A stretch of DNA of 64,000 bases. Origin: Xylocopa sonorina. Its lineage: Eukaryota; Arthropoda; Insecta; Hymenoptera; Apidae. The notes under the pieces were generated by a model, which did no database searches, had not been told where the DNA came from, and saw nothing but the letters and a program-made list of their open reading frames with translations. The stretch covers positions 3,919,001 through 3,983,000 of the forward strand of contig NC_135198.1 in the NCBI RefSeq assembly GCF_050948175.1. The letters run 5' to 3'. Both the position numbers and the translations under genes were made by a program. This document shows positions 38,401 to 48,996 of this stretch, one piece after another. The stretch's first letter is position 1. Each line of letters opens with the position of its first letter.

Positions 38401-38437
38401 CCGATAGGCAAAGGGTGAGGGCGAGCGTGTGCCTCAT
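35415..38437 (-). CDS. Ly6/uPAR three-finger GPI-anchored protein (gene A)
   Basis: Small cell-surface protein of the insect Ly6 family (relatives include crooked, coiled and quiver, which act in septate junctions or channel regulation). Three minus-strand exons: 38437-38383, 36719-36552 and 35629-35415; both introns are phase 1; 145 residues. Exon 1 is a signal peptide (MRHTLALTLCLSVILSLYG). The mature start is ALQCYLCNSHNDSRC, followed by MCRKITQVIEF, RTCGWDESNYKGKCYQRS and EVCSCLTDFCNAA. It has ten cysteines in Ly6 spacing, ending in CxC...CN. The hydrophobic C-terminus (TTLILSCALGSVLLAF) fits GPI attachment. The first intron is 1.7 kb. The family call is firm; the exact ortholog is not. 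Confidence 0.9.
36172..36439. repeat. Pair of related ~45-bp sequences in the Ly6 gene A intron
   Basis: Segments at 36172-36216 and 36392-36439 share TAAGTGAC, GTATT(G/A)TCA, ATATTATTGC and TACGT in the same order about 220 bp apart. This is a diverged direct duplication of unknown origin with no coding content. Confidence 0.5.
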
Positions 38438-41414
38438 GTTGGTTCTCTCCGATCGGTATCCTGGGGCTCCGTTCTTCGACGATCACCTGTCCCTCGAGGA
38501 TTCCAGCCGAGGTTCTCGGTGGTTGCACGAGCAGACCGTAGACGAGTGGAGGGGGACGGGCCCGATAAGAGGGTGTCGGAGCGAGATAAAAAAAGAAAGA
38601 AGGGTGAATTAGAAAAGAGAGAGAGAACGCGGTCGAAAAGGGTTGATGGGGCCAACCATTCGGCCTCGACAGCTGCTGAAGCACTGCCCGCGTTCGCCGA
38701 CGCGCGACGCGATTACGGCGCAAGCCCGCAGCTAAGGCGACGCTGTCTGTGCCGCGGATGGAGTCGTGAATACGTGATCGTGAGCGAGGATCATTAACGT
38801 CGAACGGGGCGAGGAGGCGAGGCAAACTTATTGGAAAAACGGTATCTCCTCCTAACGTGACGGTCCAAGGCCCGAACGATCTACTCGCGACCGAGGGAAA
38901 GTTTTATTCTGGTCGTCTTGGGGGGCCTCGAGAAGCCGCAGTCCGATTTCCTGGTACACGAGTACGTCCGGATAACGTCGCCTCGCACCGGTACCACGCT
39001 GGGATCAATATTTTTGACGAATACAACCCGCGGAGGAGGAGGGATGCTGCCGCCTGCGATTGATTTCTATTCCTAGCTGGTTGTCTCTCAGTCGGAACTA
39101 TATTGGTCGCGATTAACTACCGTTTCGCTGACGTGTTGCCGGTACGGTTGTTGGTAAACAATGGTGGATGAGGTTGGTCGGGGTTGCTGTTGTTGGGGTG
39201 CTCGGTTATGGGTGCGTTGGAAATACGAGGATGATTTTATGAGGTGAATCGAGGTGGAGGGTTGGGGCGAAGTGTGTTTGGTTTTAAAGACTGTTTCCTT
39301 CTTTTGAGTTGAGTAGTAGTTTTGTCCCATTTTTGGTTTTAGGAATCGTCCATTGAAGCATCGATCTGTTGCATAATGTATTTTCCTATTTTCTTTCTGC
39401 GATAGTGTGTTGTGGTTTATCGAAGCGTTATTGGATTTTATAAAATTCTGATTTACGATATTCCTTGATAATTGTATTGATAATATACTTCTATTAGAAT
39501 AGTCAAAGCGATTTCATTTCGAAAAAAATAAGTTTTACAAAGAACCAAACATGTATTGATGAATTAATGCATACATGATGATTGAACAAATATATAAATT
39601 GTTAAGAATATTATATTTCATTTAATCGAAAAATATTCAAATCTTTCGACGAAATAAAAATGTTACCCATACTGTAGAAGAAATAAAAATAACCTGATCT
39701 GGGATTGTTTTGCCGATTAAGGCAGGGCTGCAAGTTAAATAGGGAAGGCCGTAGGTGGCACGTAGAGCTTTATGTTTAAATAGAGCGTAAAGTGGTGGTT
39801 TGGAACACGCTAAGTGAATAATATCCCTTTTCCTGTGACATACTGAACGTCATGAAATGTCATGGAAGCTCGTGTAATATGTCGCACGCGAACAATAAGG
39901 AAAAGAACCGGCAGGATGTCTCACCACACATTGCAATTACGTTCCTGAATCATCGCCGTTTTCAGTTTATTTTTTGAATTACGAAAATCGTATTTTCGCG
40001 CATCACTTTATTTATTTTTTTTTACGAGAAACAAATATCTTCCGTTTTTTATTAATTGCTATTAGAGAAACCAAGTGTAATTTACAAAGATACCATTTTC
40101 TTTTTAAAAACGTTAAAACTAAATTCATCGTGCAAAATGTAAAGAATCTATTTAAATTATATATATATGAGTAATTGCTGTTAAGAATTGCTAATTAATG
40201 TACAAATCGTACACAGAAATAACTGGATTGGACTTAATGGAAAAAATTCATATCTGTATTTTCATTCCCTGTACGTGTTACCGATCGCAACCAGTATTTA
40301 ACATATTTAGCAACATACTGAGACCCTGACACGTCTTTAATCATTACATTCTAAGCGATAACTGCTTTACACTTTTTTCATATTAAAAATGTAGTTCATC
40401 AGCCATTTGAACTGTGATGTCAACAATGTAGGGATACGAACTGATAAAGTGTTTTATAACATTTGTCAATATGTATTAATGTAGTAGAATGTAATGGTAA
40501 CGCATCCAAAGATAATTAAATAACACAACGTTACGTACTAATTATTTAAAGATGTACGCTTTTCTTAAAATTTACATCGTTTAACAAAAGATACAATAAA
40601 CTAAAATAAAAATTTCCAGTACGATTTAATACCATCTTATTTTTCCTCACGTGGCCTTCCTTTATCTTCAACCATTTCAAGAATACGATTTGCTATAACT
40701 GCCAGGGAGAAATATATATGTAAATATGTATGCAAAGTCATTTTCAAATTGTAGCTTATTTTTCCTAAAGGATAAGCCATAAACATAATTCTATTATTCC
40801 TAATTTTTTCGTATTACTTTGACTTTTTGTGTCACTACTTACAGTTTGGTTCATTTTGAGCCAAACTTCCTGTATGAAAATATAACGTAAGCGATAAATA
40901 TTTTGGACAGAAGGAAAAGAGAGAGTGGTAACACTGCTCAAATTGGGAGTACAAAAGAAACAAGTTACTTCATCCCTTACAGAAGCAACGATATATCGAT
41001 TTCGTTATGTTCACGTTAAAAAAAATTATTTACGATGTCTTTATATTGAATAGATTGCTGGTTAAAATTGACCCATTCAATTCAGTTTGTTGAACATTAA
41101 TTAGTAAATTGTTTAATGCGGAACAAGTTGTGCAAAATATTTGGATACGTAAGTAAAGGGGTGGAAGAGGAAATTCTCATGTCGATCGATAATCCTTTTG
41201 TCAAGGTGCGGTTGTATAACCTTTCAAAGATTATTATTACTGTTTTCAGCAATGAAATATTTGCACTTTCGTTATCTTTTTAGGCTCTACGTTTTTTAAT
41301 TAATTAAACAAGAGATGACACTAAAATATCGGAATACTTAATGTACGTATCTCGCATTTGAACAGGTGAACAATTCAAAGTAAGGTGTAAGTAAAAACGC
41401 GAAGAAAGTTAAGG
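38438..41414. other. 5' region of Ly6 gene A and intergenic DNA
   Basis: The first 650 bp (to about 39070) are markedly GC- and CpG-rich and probably contain the promoter and 5' UTR of minus-strand Ly6 gene A. Long overlapping ORFs there in several frames reflect base composition. From 39.4 to 41.4 kb the DNA is AT-rich with no supported gene. Confidence 0.45.
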
Positions 41415-42209
41415 ATGCAAATGAAATTAAATGCATTTCGTGTATTATTGCTTCTTTTCGTATTGCAACGAGGTAAGTTTTATGAGGACAATACCGCTTT
41501 TACCAATCGTAGATAAAACAGGATATATTTGATCAAATATGAATCAAACAGAATGAAAATGTGTACTTAATGTTAGTAATTCTTGTACCAAAGTGAGACG
41601 TACGTTTTAAAAATATTAAATATATAATAACAATCTAATACTGTGCGTCGTTTTGCATGAGAAGAATCAAGAGCCGTCAAATGTTACCAGTGTAACAGCA
41701 AAAAAGATAAAAATTGCACTGTCAACACTGTAGATACTAAGTATTTGAAACCCTGTCCTCTATCACAACCATTTTGTCGTAAAGCTGTGTATATATGTAA
41801 GTTCCTGTGCAAATATCAATATTAATATCTAACATTTCATACAATATTAGCGCATCGAAGTAGTTTCTCTCGTTACGTGCAACCTATCGCCTTTTTTTAA
41901 GCTGAATGACCGAAACTACTTGATAGTTAATTGATTTTAATAGAGAACGAGTTATCACGCAAGTTAATCACGCAATTTTCAGATTACTTCATGAATTCTC
42001 GGGACTATTTAACAGTACGCGAGTGTGCGAAATTAGGAAACGCTGATAAGGAATGTTACAGAGGTCGTTATGCACACGACAGTTATCAGCTCGTGTGTGA
42101 GTGCAAGGGTGCAGGATGCAACCACTCTACGAGGTCCTCATCGAAGACCACCATTTATTTGTACACCCTCTGTCAGTTTGTCGTTCTTCTCATTAATAAT
42201 CCCACTTGA
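41415..42209 (+). CDS. Ly6/uPAR three-finger GPI-anchored protein (gene B)
   Basis: Same family as gene A, but compact and divergently oriented to it. Exons 41415-41472, 41674-41796 and 41983-42209 with phase-1 introns give 135 residues. Signal peptide MQMKLNAFRVLLLLFVLQR; mature AVKCYQCNSKKDKNC; then PCPLSQPFCRKAVYI, VRECAKLGNADKECYRGR and LVCECKGAGCN. Ten cysteines match gene A in order. The hydrophobic tail IYLYTLCQFVVLLI fits a GPI signal. The exon 2 acceptor has a weak pyrimidine tract. For exon 3, the acceptor TTTTCAG before 41983 is required because earlier AGs would create a stop. Confidence 0.88.
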
Positions 42210-42221
42210 CATAATTCCACC

Positions 42222-42227
42222 AATAAA
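42222..42227 (+). terminator. Poly(A) signal of Ly6 gene B (first of two)
   Basis: AATAAA lies only 13 bp after the stop. A second lies at 42622-42627. Use of the first would give a very short 3' UTR. Confidence 0.4.
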
Positions 42228-43026
42228 ATGGTATTTCGATTCCTTCTATTATCACGATGAGAACCAACCAACGTTGAGAAACTGCCCTCGTTAAGGGCAC
42301 GATCTGAAGTTGCGAACTTCTGCGCGTAGCGAACTTTCGAAACGTCTACATCTTCAGCATTCTGTACAAATTTTGTACTTACAATACATGACAATTTAAG
42401 AACTACCCTTCAGCACCCATATTTTACATCCCTCGCTACAACATTATGCGATTTCAACCCTGAACCGTTTCATGCTAAGTGCGCATTCTTTTCTATCACG
42501 AAGTTATATCAGTGGTGGTAATTTATTTGCTATGTAATTTAAAAACTATGTGCCAAATTACTTATTTGGATTTTGTATCGTAAGTGAACATGTACCAGCA
42601 ATTTTTCATCGAGCGCAAAGTAATAAAATATTTTATTCTTGGTCGTAGTTCAGTTTGAGCTTTATGATATTATAATGGATAGATACTGAGTAAATTGGAT
42701 ATCACTTAAAAATAGAGAATATAATCGAAACAAGCTGATGTACCGATTATATACTTAGTTAATACTTATAGTTTAATATTTGTTAGTTTCTTAGTTAAGT
42801 ATATTTCGATACAAAGTAAGACAATCCATCATGCTTGTAAATAAGATAAAATTGATTAGTTAATCACTCTTATCATTTAAATAGAATAACAACAAAACCA
42901 TACAGTATTTAAACAACCTCTACGATCTCGAAAATTAGTTTATTTGTTAATAAAAATTTAGCTATTAAAGAAGCATAAAAAACCGTCAATTTTCAACTCT
43001 TAAATACACAGAGCATTTCAGTCCAT

Positions 43027-43325
43027 AATGTACTGCAATATCCGCAATTAACACCATATGGTTAATATTTCTTCCTTTCGATACTTGAATTTGGCTTCGA
43101 AACAGATTAATTGCAATAATCTCGTTTTTAAAACTAGAATTCGAGTATTTCAATGCATAATGTACTGCAATATTCACAATTAATTCCATATACATAATAT
43201 TCCTTCCTTTCGATAGTTGAATTTTATTTCGAAAGAGATTTATTACAATAAATGCCTTTTTACAACATGAATTCGAGTATTTTAGTACATAATGTACAGC
43301 AAAATGTTCAAGTAACGTCATATAG
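43027..43325. repeat. 132-bp tandem repeat, about 2.3 copies, open on the minus strand
   Basis: AATGTAC(T/A)GCA begins copies at 43027, 43159 and 43291, exactly 132 bp apart. The minus strand is open through all copies (42986-43423) and reads AVHYALKYSNSS ... SKGRNIN repeatedly. HYALKYSN and GRNIN resemble parts of ankyrin repeats, but the 44-residue unit is not the standard 33. No introns, start or neighbours support a gene; it may be a fragment of one. Confidence 0.7.
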
Positions 43326-43682
43326 ATAATAAAATAATACGTAGAGTGTAATATTATATATGTTATATGTGTTCTAGACATAGAAATTTTTCTGTGCGAA
43401 TTATTTAGGACAATATATACCATAATACAACAGTGCGCACTTTTCTTCGAAAAATACGCACGAGAATTTTCCTGGAACTCATATTTTCGAGACGTAGTCT
43501 CTTGTAGTATATTTTCAATTAGCTGATTTGTTTATAGTTGAAGCAGATAGCGAAATACCAAGGCCACAGAATGAAACGTAGAAGCGTAGTTGAGAAACTA
43601 CGTTCGAGCGTCTTCGTCCTCGTTCGAACGTCTTCGCGCTCGTTCGGTCGCTTCCGGGGCGCGCGTCGAATGGCACCGGCAG

Positions 43683-43770
43683 TCAGTTCGTGTCGTCCTC
43701 TACTGGTGGTAAGACGTGTGTCGTTCGCTGCTGTCGATATGACTTTTCGAGGCACGTTTCTACATTCGAG
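43683..43770 (+). promoter_or_regulatory. Possible transcription start and first non-coding exon
   Basis: TCAGT at 43683, the arthropod initiator motif, lies in a locally GC- and CpG-rich island (43.6-43.76 kb) and is followed 88 bp later by a good donor (GAG|GTATGT). It could start a + strand transcript running into the repeat-rich region to the right. There is no direct evidence of transcription. Confidence 0.25.
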
Positions 43771-44896
43771 GTATGTTTATACGCTTGCTTATCAACTGCG
43801 TAGTATTCTCAATTATAATTTTATTATACTTTTGTTGTATTATTAACTTTATTTAATCATTACATACTCGATTAACTATTTATTGAACATTATCATTACA
43901 AATATGGATATGTCTTTGAATTTTCTTTTTGCTTTTCTTATTATTGTGTCTTTCATTGTTCATAGTTGTCCATAGACTTTGTTTAAATTTTGAAAATATG
44001 ATTTATGAACTCGTTTACTATAAATCCTTAATATAACTGATATTACCTTTGTATATTTATTCTAATTGTTTTGTGTCGTTCTGTTACAGATTTTTAAACA
44101 GTTATGTCTTTCAAGGGATGGATATAATGAGCAACGAACATTATTATTATTATTGAAAAGGGTGTGATGCACAAACTGTAAGAACGTATGGTATAAATTT
44201 ATATTACCTTATTATTGATCATATAGTAACATTTTATATATAATTGATTATGAACACATGCTGTATGTAACAAGTAAAAAATTATTTGTTTAATAATCAT
44301 TTTCATAAGCAATTTTGAATATTTATAGTATGTAATGGAGCCCACTAATTAAAAATATTGAATATGCTTTAAATTCTGATACCAAATAATCATAATTGAT
44401 TTTTTATAGATCTGTCACGAATTCTTAATGTGTTCATAAATAATTTATAATATTTGGATATATTTTACAATATATTCAAACTTTATAATCTATTTTATTT
44501 ATATATACATATATTTCTGCATATTTGAATAATTTAAAAGGGAAGCAATATTTTTTTGAACGAACGCTCGATCAGGAAAAGATGAAGAATAATACGACAG
44601 AAAATTGTGTGTTGTTTTTATTTACCCCTTGTTCCCCCATGTACAATGTTTTTCTTCCAGATTATTTTGGTGACCGCGCGCAATGCGGTCAGTAGAGTCA
44701 GTGTTTGTTGCGATAGATAGTTTTAGTATTTTTTAGAGCACAGTTGCTCTAATTATAATTAAATTTTTTTTGTAATATTCATGCGCGAAAGAATAGAGTC
44801 AGTGTTTGCTTCGAATAAATGGCAATAGTATTGTAGTCTTTTATTTATTTTTTTTATTCCTAATTTTTTTTTTAATATTTGCTGCCTCGGTACTAG

Positions 44897-45343
44897 AGTC
44901 AAATTGCTGTCTACCCAAAGGATCTAGCTGCGCTTCAAAAGCCAAAAATGTAAGTATCTTTCGTACTTTACTTATAATTCCAAACTTAATAAACTTTTAA
45001 TCTTTTTTAATTACTAAGTTAACATAATTGTGGTTAATTTATTGTAAGCAATCACAAAATTATTCACAATGAAGTAAATTAATAATTGAAAATATTAACG
45101 AGATCTTTAAAAGGTTAAATTATAATAATATGGTTTCTGTTTAAGATTTTCAGCTACTTCTACGATGGATTCATCTATCACATCTACCCTGACGACAACG
45201 TTCATGATGTCATGCTAGAGGTAAGCAACATTTCTAAATATTTTTTCTTAACTGATTCATTGTGTGGTAACATGAATTTTAATTCATAACATGACTTTCT
45301 TCAGGCATTTGCCATATCTTTGAAGACTTCACTGAAGCAGTAG
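44897..45343 (+). CDS. Doubtful small spliced ORF
   Basis: Three segments with proper acceptors and donors join without a phase break: 44897-44949 (SNCCLPKGSSCASKAKN), 45146-45220 (IFSYFYDGFIYHIYP...) and 45305-45343 (AFAISLKTSLKQ, stop). The middle one has coding-like codon use. No start codon exon or family is recognised, and the first acceptor follows a long T tract. The same segments could be exons of a non-coding RNA or remnants of a mobile element. Confidence 0.25.
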
Positions 45344-46354
45344 CAGCAGCAGCAGCAGTTCCACCAGACATCAGTAACATCCCCGATGACTTCCTCCAAA
45401 CAACAGCAGCATCTCCGATGACTTCTTCCAGACACATGCGGTCGGTGAGTCGCATGCCTTTAAGTTCCTCTGGTCACTCAATCATGTCGTAGGACGAAAG
45501 GTCCAAATCGACACGAATGACTGGTTGTAATTACGTAGAATTTCTTTAATGAGCATAATGACCATGGATATAAAATTATATCCATGATTGGTAACATTTA
45601 TATTGTGTGTGTTATTTATTAGATCAGGCTAGGTTTTCTTGCACTTCGCGTTATTAAATGCCATAATATAATATTAGAAATACTGATAGTTATTAAATAA
45701 CTAAATGCAAGTATTATAATAGTTCATCCGCACATAATAAGTATATTTAGAAAGTTTAAAGGAAGTAGTATATTAGGCTTGAATATGTATAGAAGTGAAA
45801 TATTCTTATGAATATTAATAATCATATACATATATGAACATGAATAGGTACAATTTATTTTTATGAACAAATAAGTAATATATATTACAACTGCTTTGTA
45901 GTAGCAGTGCATAGTGGTGAAGTCGGATATCCTCCGACTTCGTTTCTGCAATAATTATAATCATTATGTAATAGTGTTGGTGTGGATGTTGCAAATTGAA
46001 TGTATAGAATAAATCATATATATGATAAAAATCATATATATGGAATATATTGTGAATATATAGCATAGCTTTCGTTGTAATAGAAGATGATTTGCCTGAT
46101 TGTCGAAACTATGTCATATTACATGTGCAAGAAGACATTTTGCGTCGAGTCGATTTTGAAATCAAAGCATCGGGCTTGAATATTATTTTCATATTTTAGA
46201 ATGATTGCTTTGATGACGAGATCGCTCGAAATTAGTACATTTCTTGTAAAATTTAGTTCAATTCGATAGTTATATTACATTGAATATTGATCGAGACATT
46301 GATAGAGACGCTTACCAATTCCTTCTGTCATTATAATGTACGGAACGTAAAATA

Positions 46355-46502
46355 ATTGATTTTAAATTTAATTTTAATTTCGAATTTAATTTTGATTTTA
46401 AATTTAATTGTAATTTAAAGTTTACCTTCAACTTTAAATTTACTTTTAATTTAAAATTTAACTTGAATTTGAAATGTAACTTTGAATTTAAATTTAATTA
46501 TT
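46355..46502. repeat. AT-rich low-complexity tract
   Basis: About 150 bp made of variants of AATTTAA and TTTAAATT spaced about 12 bp apart, forming many small palindromes. It lies immediately before the first GC-rich hairpin unit. Confidence 0.8.
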
Positions 46503-46556
46503 CTTGACAATAAATAAATGAACTTTAGTTCATTGTCGAGTAGCATGGTGTTACCA

Positions 46557-46830
46557 CTATAGCGTCCCAGTATTGGCCTCTATCCCGTTGCGTAAGGCCC
46601 TTGGTTATTCCAAAAGGCAGACGGGGTAGTCCGCCACCCCCACCAAGGGCATTGGTAGTGGTGGACTGCGTACTGAGATTACTGCACTGGGTTCACTGCC
46701 GGCTGATTGGGCGTATCCCAATCCCTGCCTCAAGGAGAGGTCGTGCTTGGGTGTCACCGTAGGCACCTGGTCACGTTAAACATTTCGCGGACGTAAAAAT
46801 ACGTCAACTGGTACTGGTGGCTGTAGTAGT
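46557..46830 (+). repeat. GC-rich hairpin unit, copy 1
   Basis: Starts CTATAGCGTCCCAGTA and ends GGTGGCTGTAGTAG. It is homologous over its length to 47117-47380 at moderate identity. Internal helix at 46596-46618: GGCCCTTGG / CCAAAAGGC around TTATT. It is enclosed by CCCGT and ACGGG. Not a tRNA or any RNA family I recognise. Confidence 0.6.
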
Positions 46831-47116
46831 AACCTCCTATGAGTTTGCTTTGATTCTTTTTGAGATTAGATTGGGGGAGGGTTCGCTTCGAAGGAAAGGA
46901 TACATCTCAAAAGATGTCGATCATTTTTGAGGGTGAAGAATCTTTCACTTTGTTCGCGTCGCGCCGCGTCTTTAATTCTATTCTATACATTATAATGTTA
47001 TAATGAATTGTCAAGCTTCTTTCTCATTTATCGATCAGTATTTAATAATTGATAGTTAGTTACTCCACTGCATAGAGAATTTCTAGTTTCGTGTACTGTT
47101 AGCTTGTTAGTTGTCG

Positions 47117-47380
47117 CTATAGCGTCCCAGTACGGGCGCCCTTCCCCGTCCGTAAGGCCCTCGGCTATTCCGAAGGGCAGACGGGGGAGCCCGCCACCCT
47201 TACCAAGGGTATTGGTAGCTTCGAATCTCGCTTAGGGGTTCGCGGCGCGCTAATTGAGCGTATCTCAATTCCTGCCTCAAGGGAGGTCGTGTCTGGAACG
47301 TTACTCGATGACGTTCTGGTCACGTTAATCATTTTCATGGACGTGAAAATGCGTCAACCACGCTGGTGGCTATAGCGCTT
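47117..47380 (+). repeat. GC-rich hairpin unit, copy 2
   Basis: Bounded by the palindrome CGCTATAGCG at the left and GGCTATAGCG at the right. It shares CGTAAGGCCC, CTATTCC, GGCAGACGGGG, GCCTCAAG and CTGGTCACGTTAA with copy 1. Helix at 47156-47178: GGCCCTCGG / CCGAAGGGC around CTATT; the T-A pair of copy 1 is C-G here. Confidence 0.6.
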
Positions 47381-48718
47381 GAAGTCGTTTGTTAAATTGT
47401 TACGCTCTGTGCAGCGTAATAACTATCAATGAATAATTTTTCACAAAGCACTAATCAGTATATTTAGATCAGGATTTTCAGGTTTAACCCCTTCCGTGTT
47501 CATTGCCAGGACCCTATTCACGTGCCCAGGTGCTACTTGGGTGGGGAAAAGGCGATGGGCACGATGATTGTATAATAAATAATGAAATGTTTTTTTCGCG
47601 GCTGACGTGCTAGTGTATCATGCACGACGTATCTTCCACGTTGTGTGTGTGTGTGGTTAGGTCGTGAAAGTGCGTCGTTTCCATAGAAATAATTAACTAT
47701 TACTTATAAATGGTACCAAATTTATTCTGAATCACGACAGAGGTACCAATTGCACTAACATTTGTATCACTAATAGAACTTCCATTTTACGAAAAACAGA
47801 TTTGTTCGACGTTTCAAATTTCACATAAAATATTCAAATGTAGATAGAAACGCTTTACAGGCGTTGTACGCAATGATCACTAGTTTTCGTCAGTCGATTA
47901 CAGCAGTGGTACGTACCCTTAGAGTGTGCGAGGTTGTATGCCAAGCTCGGGTGTCGGAGGCGTCCCGGGGCGTTCTCTCTAGTGTAGGATTTTTGCGCCC
48001 GAGTGTTTGAATGAGAAATTTCCGAGGGTTGAACGAATGTGTTGGCGTGAATCTTTTGCTATTTTAAATATAGAGTTAGGTAGGTAGGTAGTTTATTTCT
48101 GGTATGTTTGTCTGTTAATAATAAGTAGGTAGGGCCGGGCAGGTTGACCACAGTCTCCGATCGGGCAGGCGCGTTTTTTCTCGCGTGGTTCAACCTGTTT
48201 CAGGGAATCAGATTTGAATGATCGACGGTATAGCTGGCGCGAACAGGGGATGCTGTTCGCCACTGGCTTTACTCGATCCATCATTCGAATCGACCCGCGG
48301 TCGCGGTCGCGATTTGACGAAACGAACGTTTCTTTCTGCTCGAGGTTTGGCACGTTTGTACGAGCAACGATTCTTTGCAATCGTTGCTTGTCTGCGTGCG
48401 TTGTTAATTTTCGCGATTTATATTTTTATTTCACCTTTGTATGTTATTTTTTAGTTTGCGCTCAGGGAATCTCGAGCTTAGATATAAGTTTCAGGATTCT
48501 GGGCTTTATGTCCGAAGAAAGAAGAGGCTATATGCCGAAGAGGCCCGGAGAAGAGGGCAACTACTAATGGCTATGCATTTGGAAGTAACTCTCTGAATGC
48601 AAAGTCATTGCTTGTTACCACTTTGTCACTATGCTCATATTTGTGTAGTAGTAGTAGTATATTCTAGCCAGCAGAGTGCTGGCTCATCGAATGCTGGGCA
48701 AACCGCGGTTTTAATTGT

Positions 48719-48996
48719 AGCGTTGCGAATAATTAATTACGGTTCCATTTAGAGTTGCGTATAAATCCAAATCGCGATTTTTCTTAGCGTTGCGATTCAC
48801 TCCAGGTCGCGATTTTTATTAGAGTTGCGATTATCTCCAGATCGTGATTGTTATTAGAGTTGCGATTAACTCCAGGTCGCGATTTTGGTTAGAGTTGCGT
48901 ATTAATTAATATATCGCGCTTTGAATTAGAGTTGCGTAAAAATGATAATCGTGTTGCTTTTTTAGCGTTGCGAATCATGAGATCGCGATTGTTTGC
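48719..48996 (+). repeat. 35-bp satellite with GTTGCG and TCGCGAT motifs
   Basis: GTTGCG starts at 48722, 48754, 48789, 48824, 48859, 48894, 48931 and 48967, spaced 32-37 bp. Most units read TTAGAGTTGCGATTAACTCC followed by AGGTCGCGATTTT. Further decayed copies of the GTTGCG motif lie at 49121, 49157, 49339, 49373 and 49447. CpG-rich in an AT-rich setting. Confidence 0.85.

Noticed and set aside
38379..39063. Overlapping ORFs of 70-148 codons on both strands
   Set aside because: CpG-rich promoter-like region where stops are rare; only the Ly6 signal-peptide exon (38437-38383) has support.
48093..48567. Overlapping ORFs of 78-117 codons on both strands
   Set aside because: GC-rich patch with no homology-like features or consistent splice structure.
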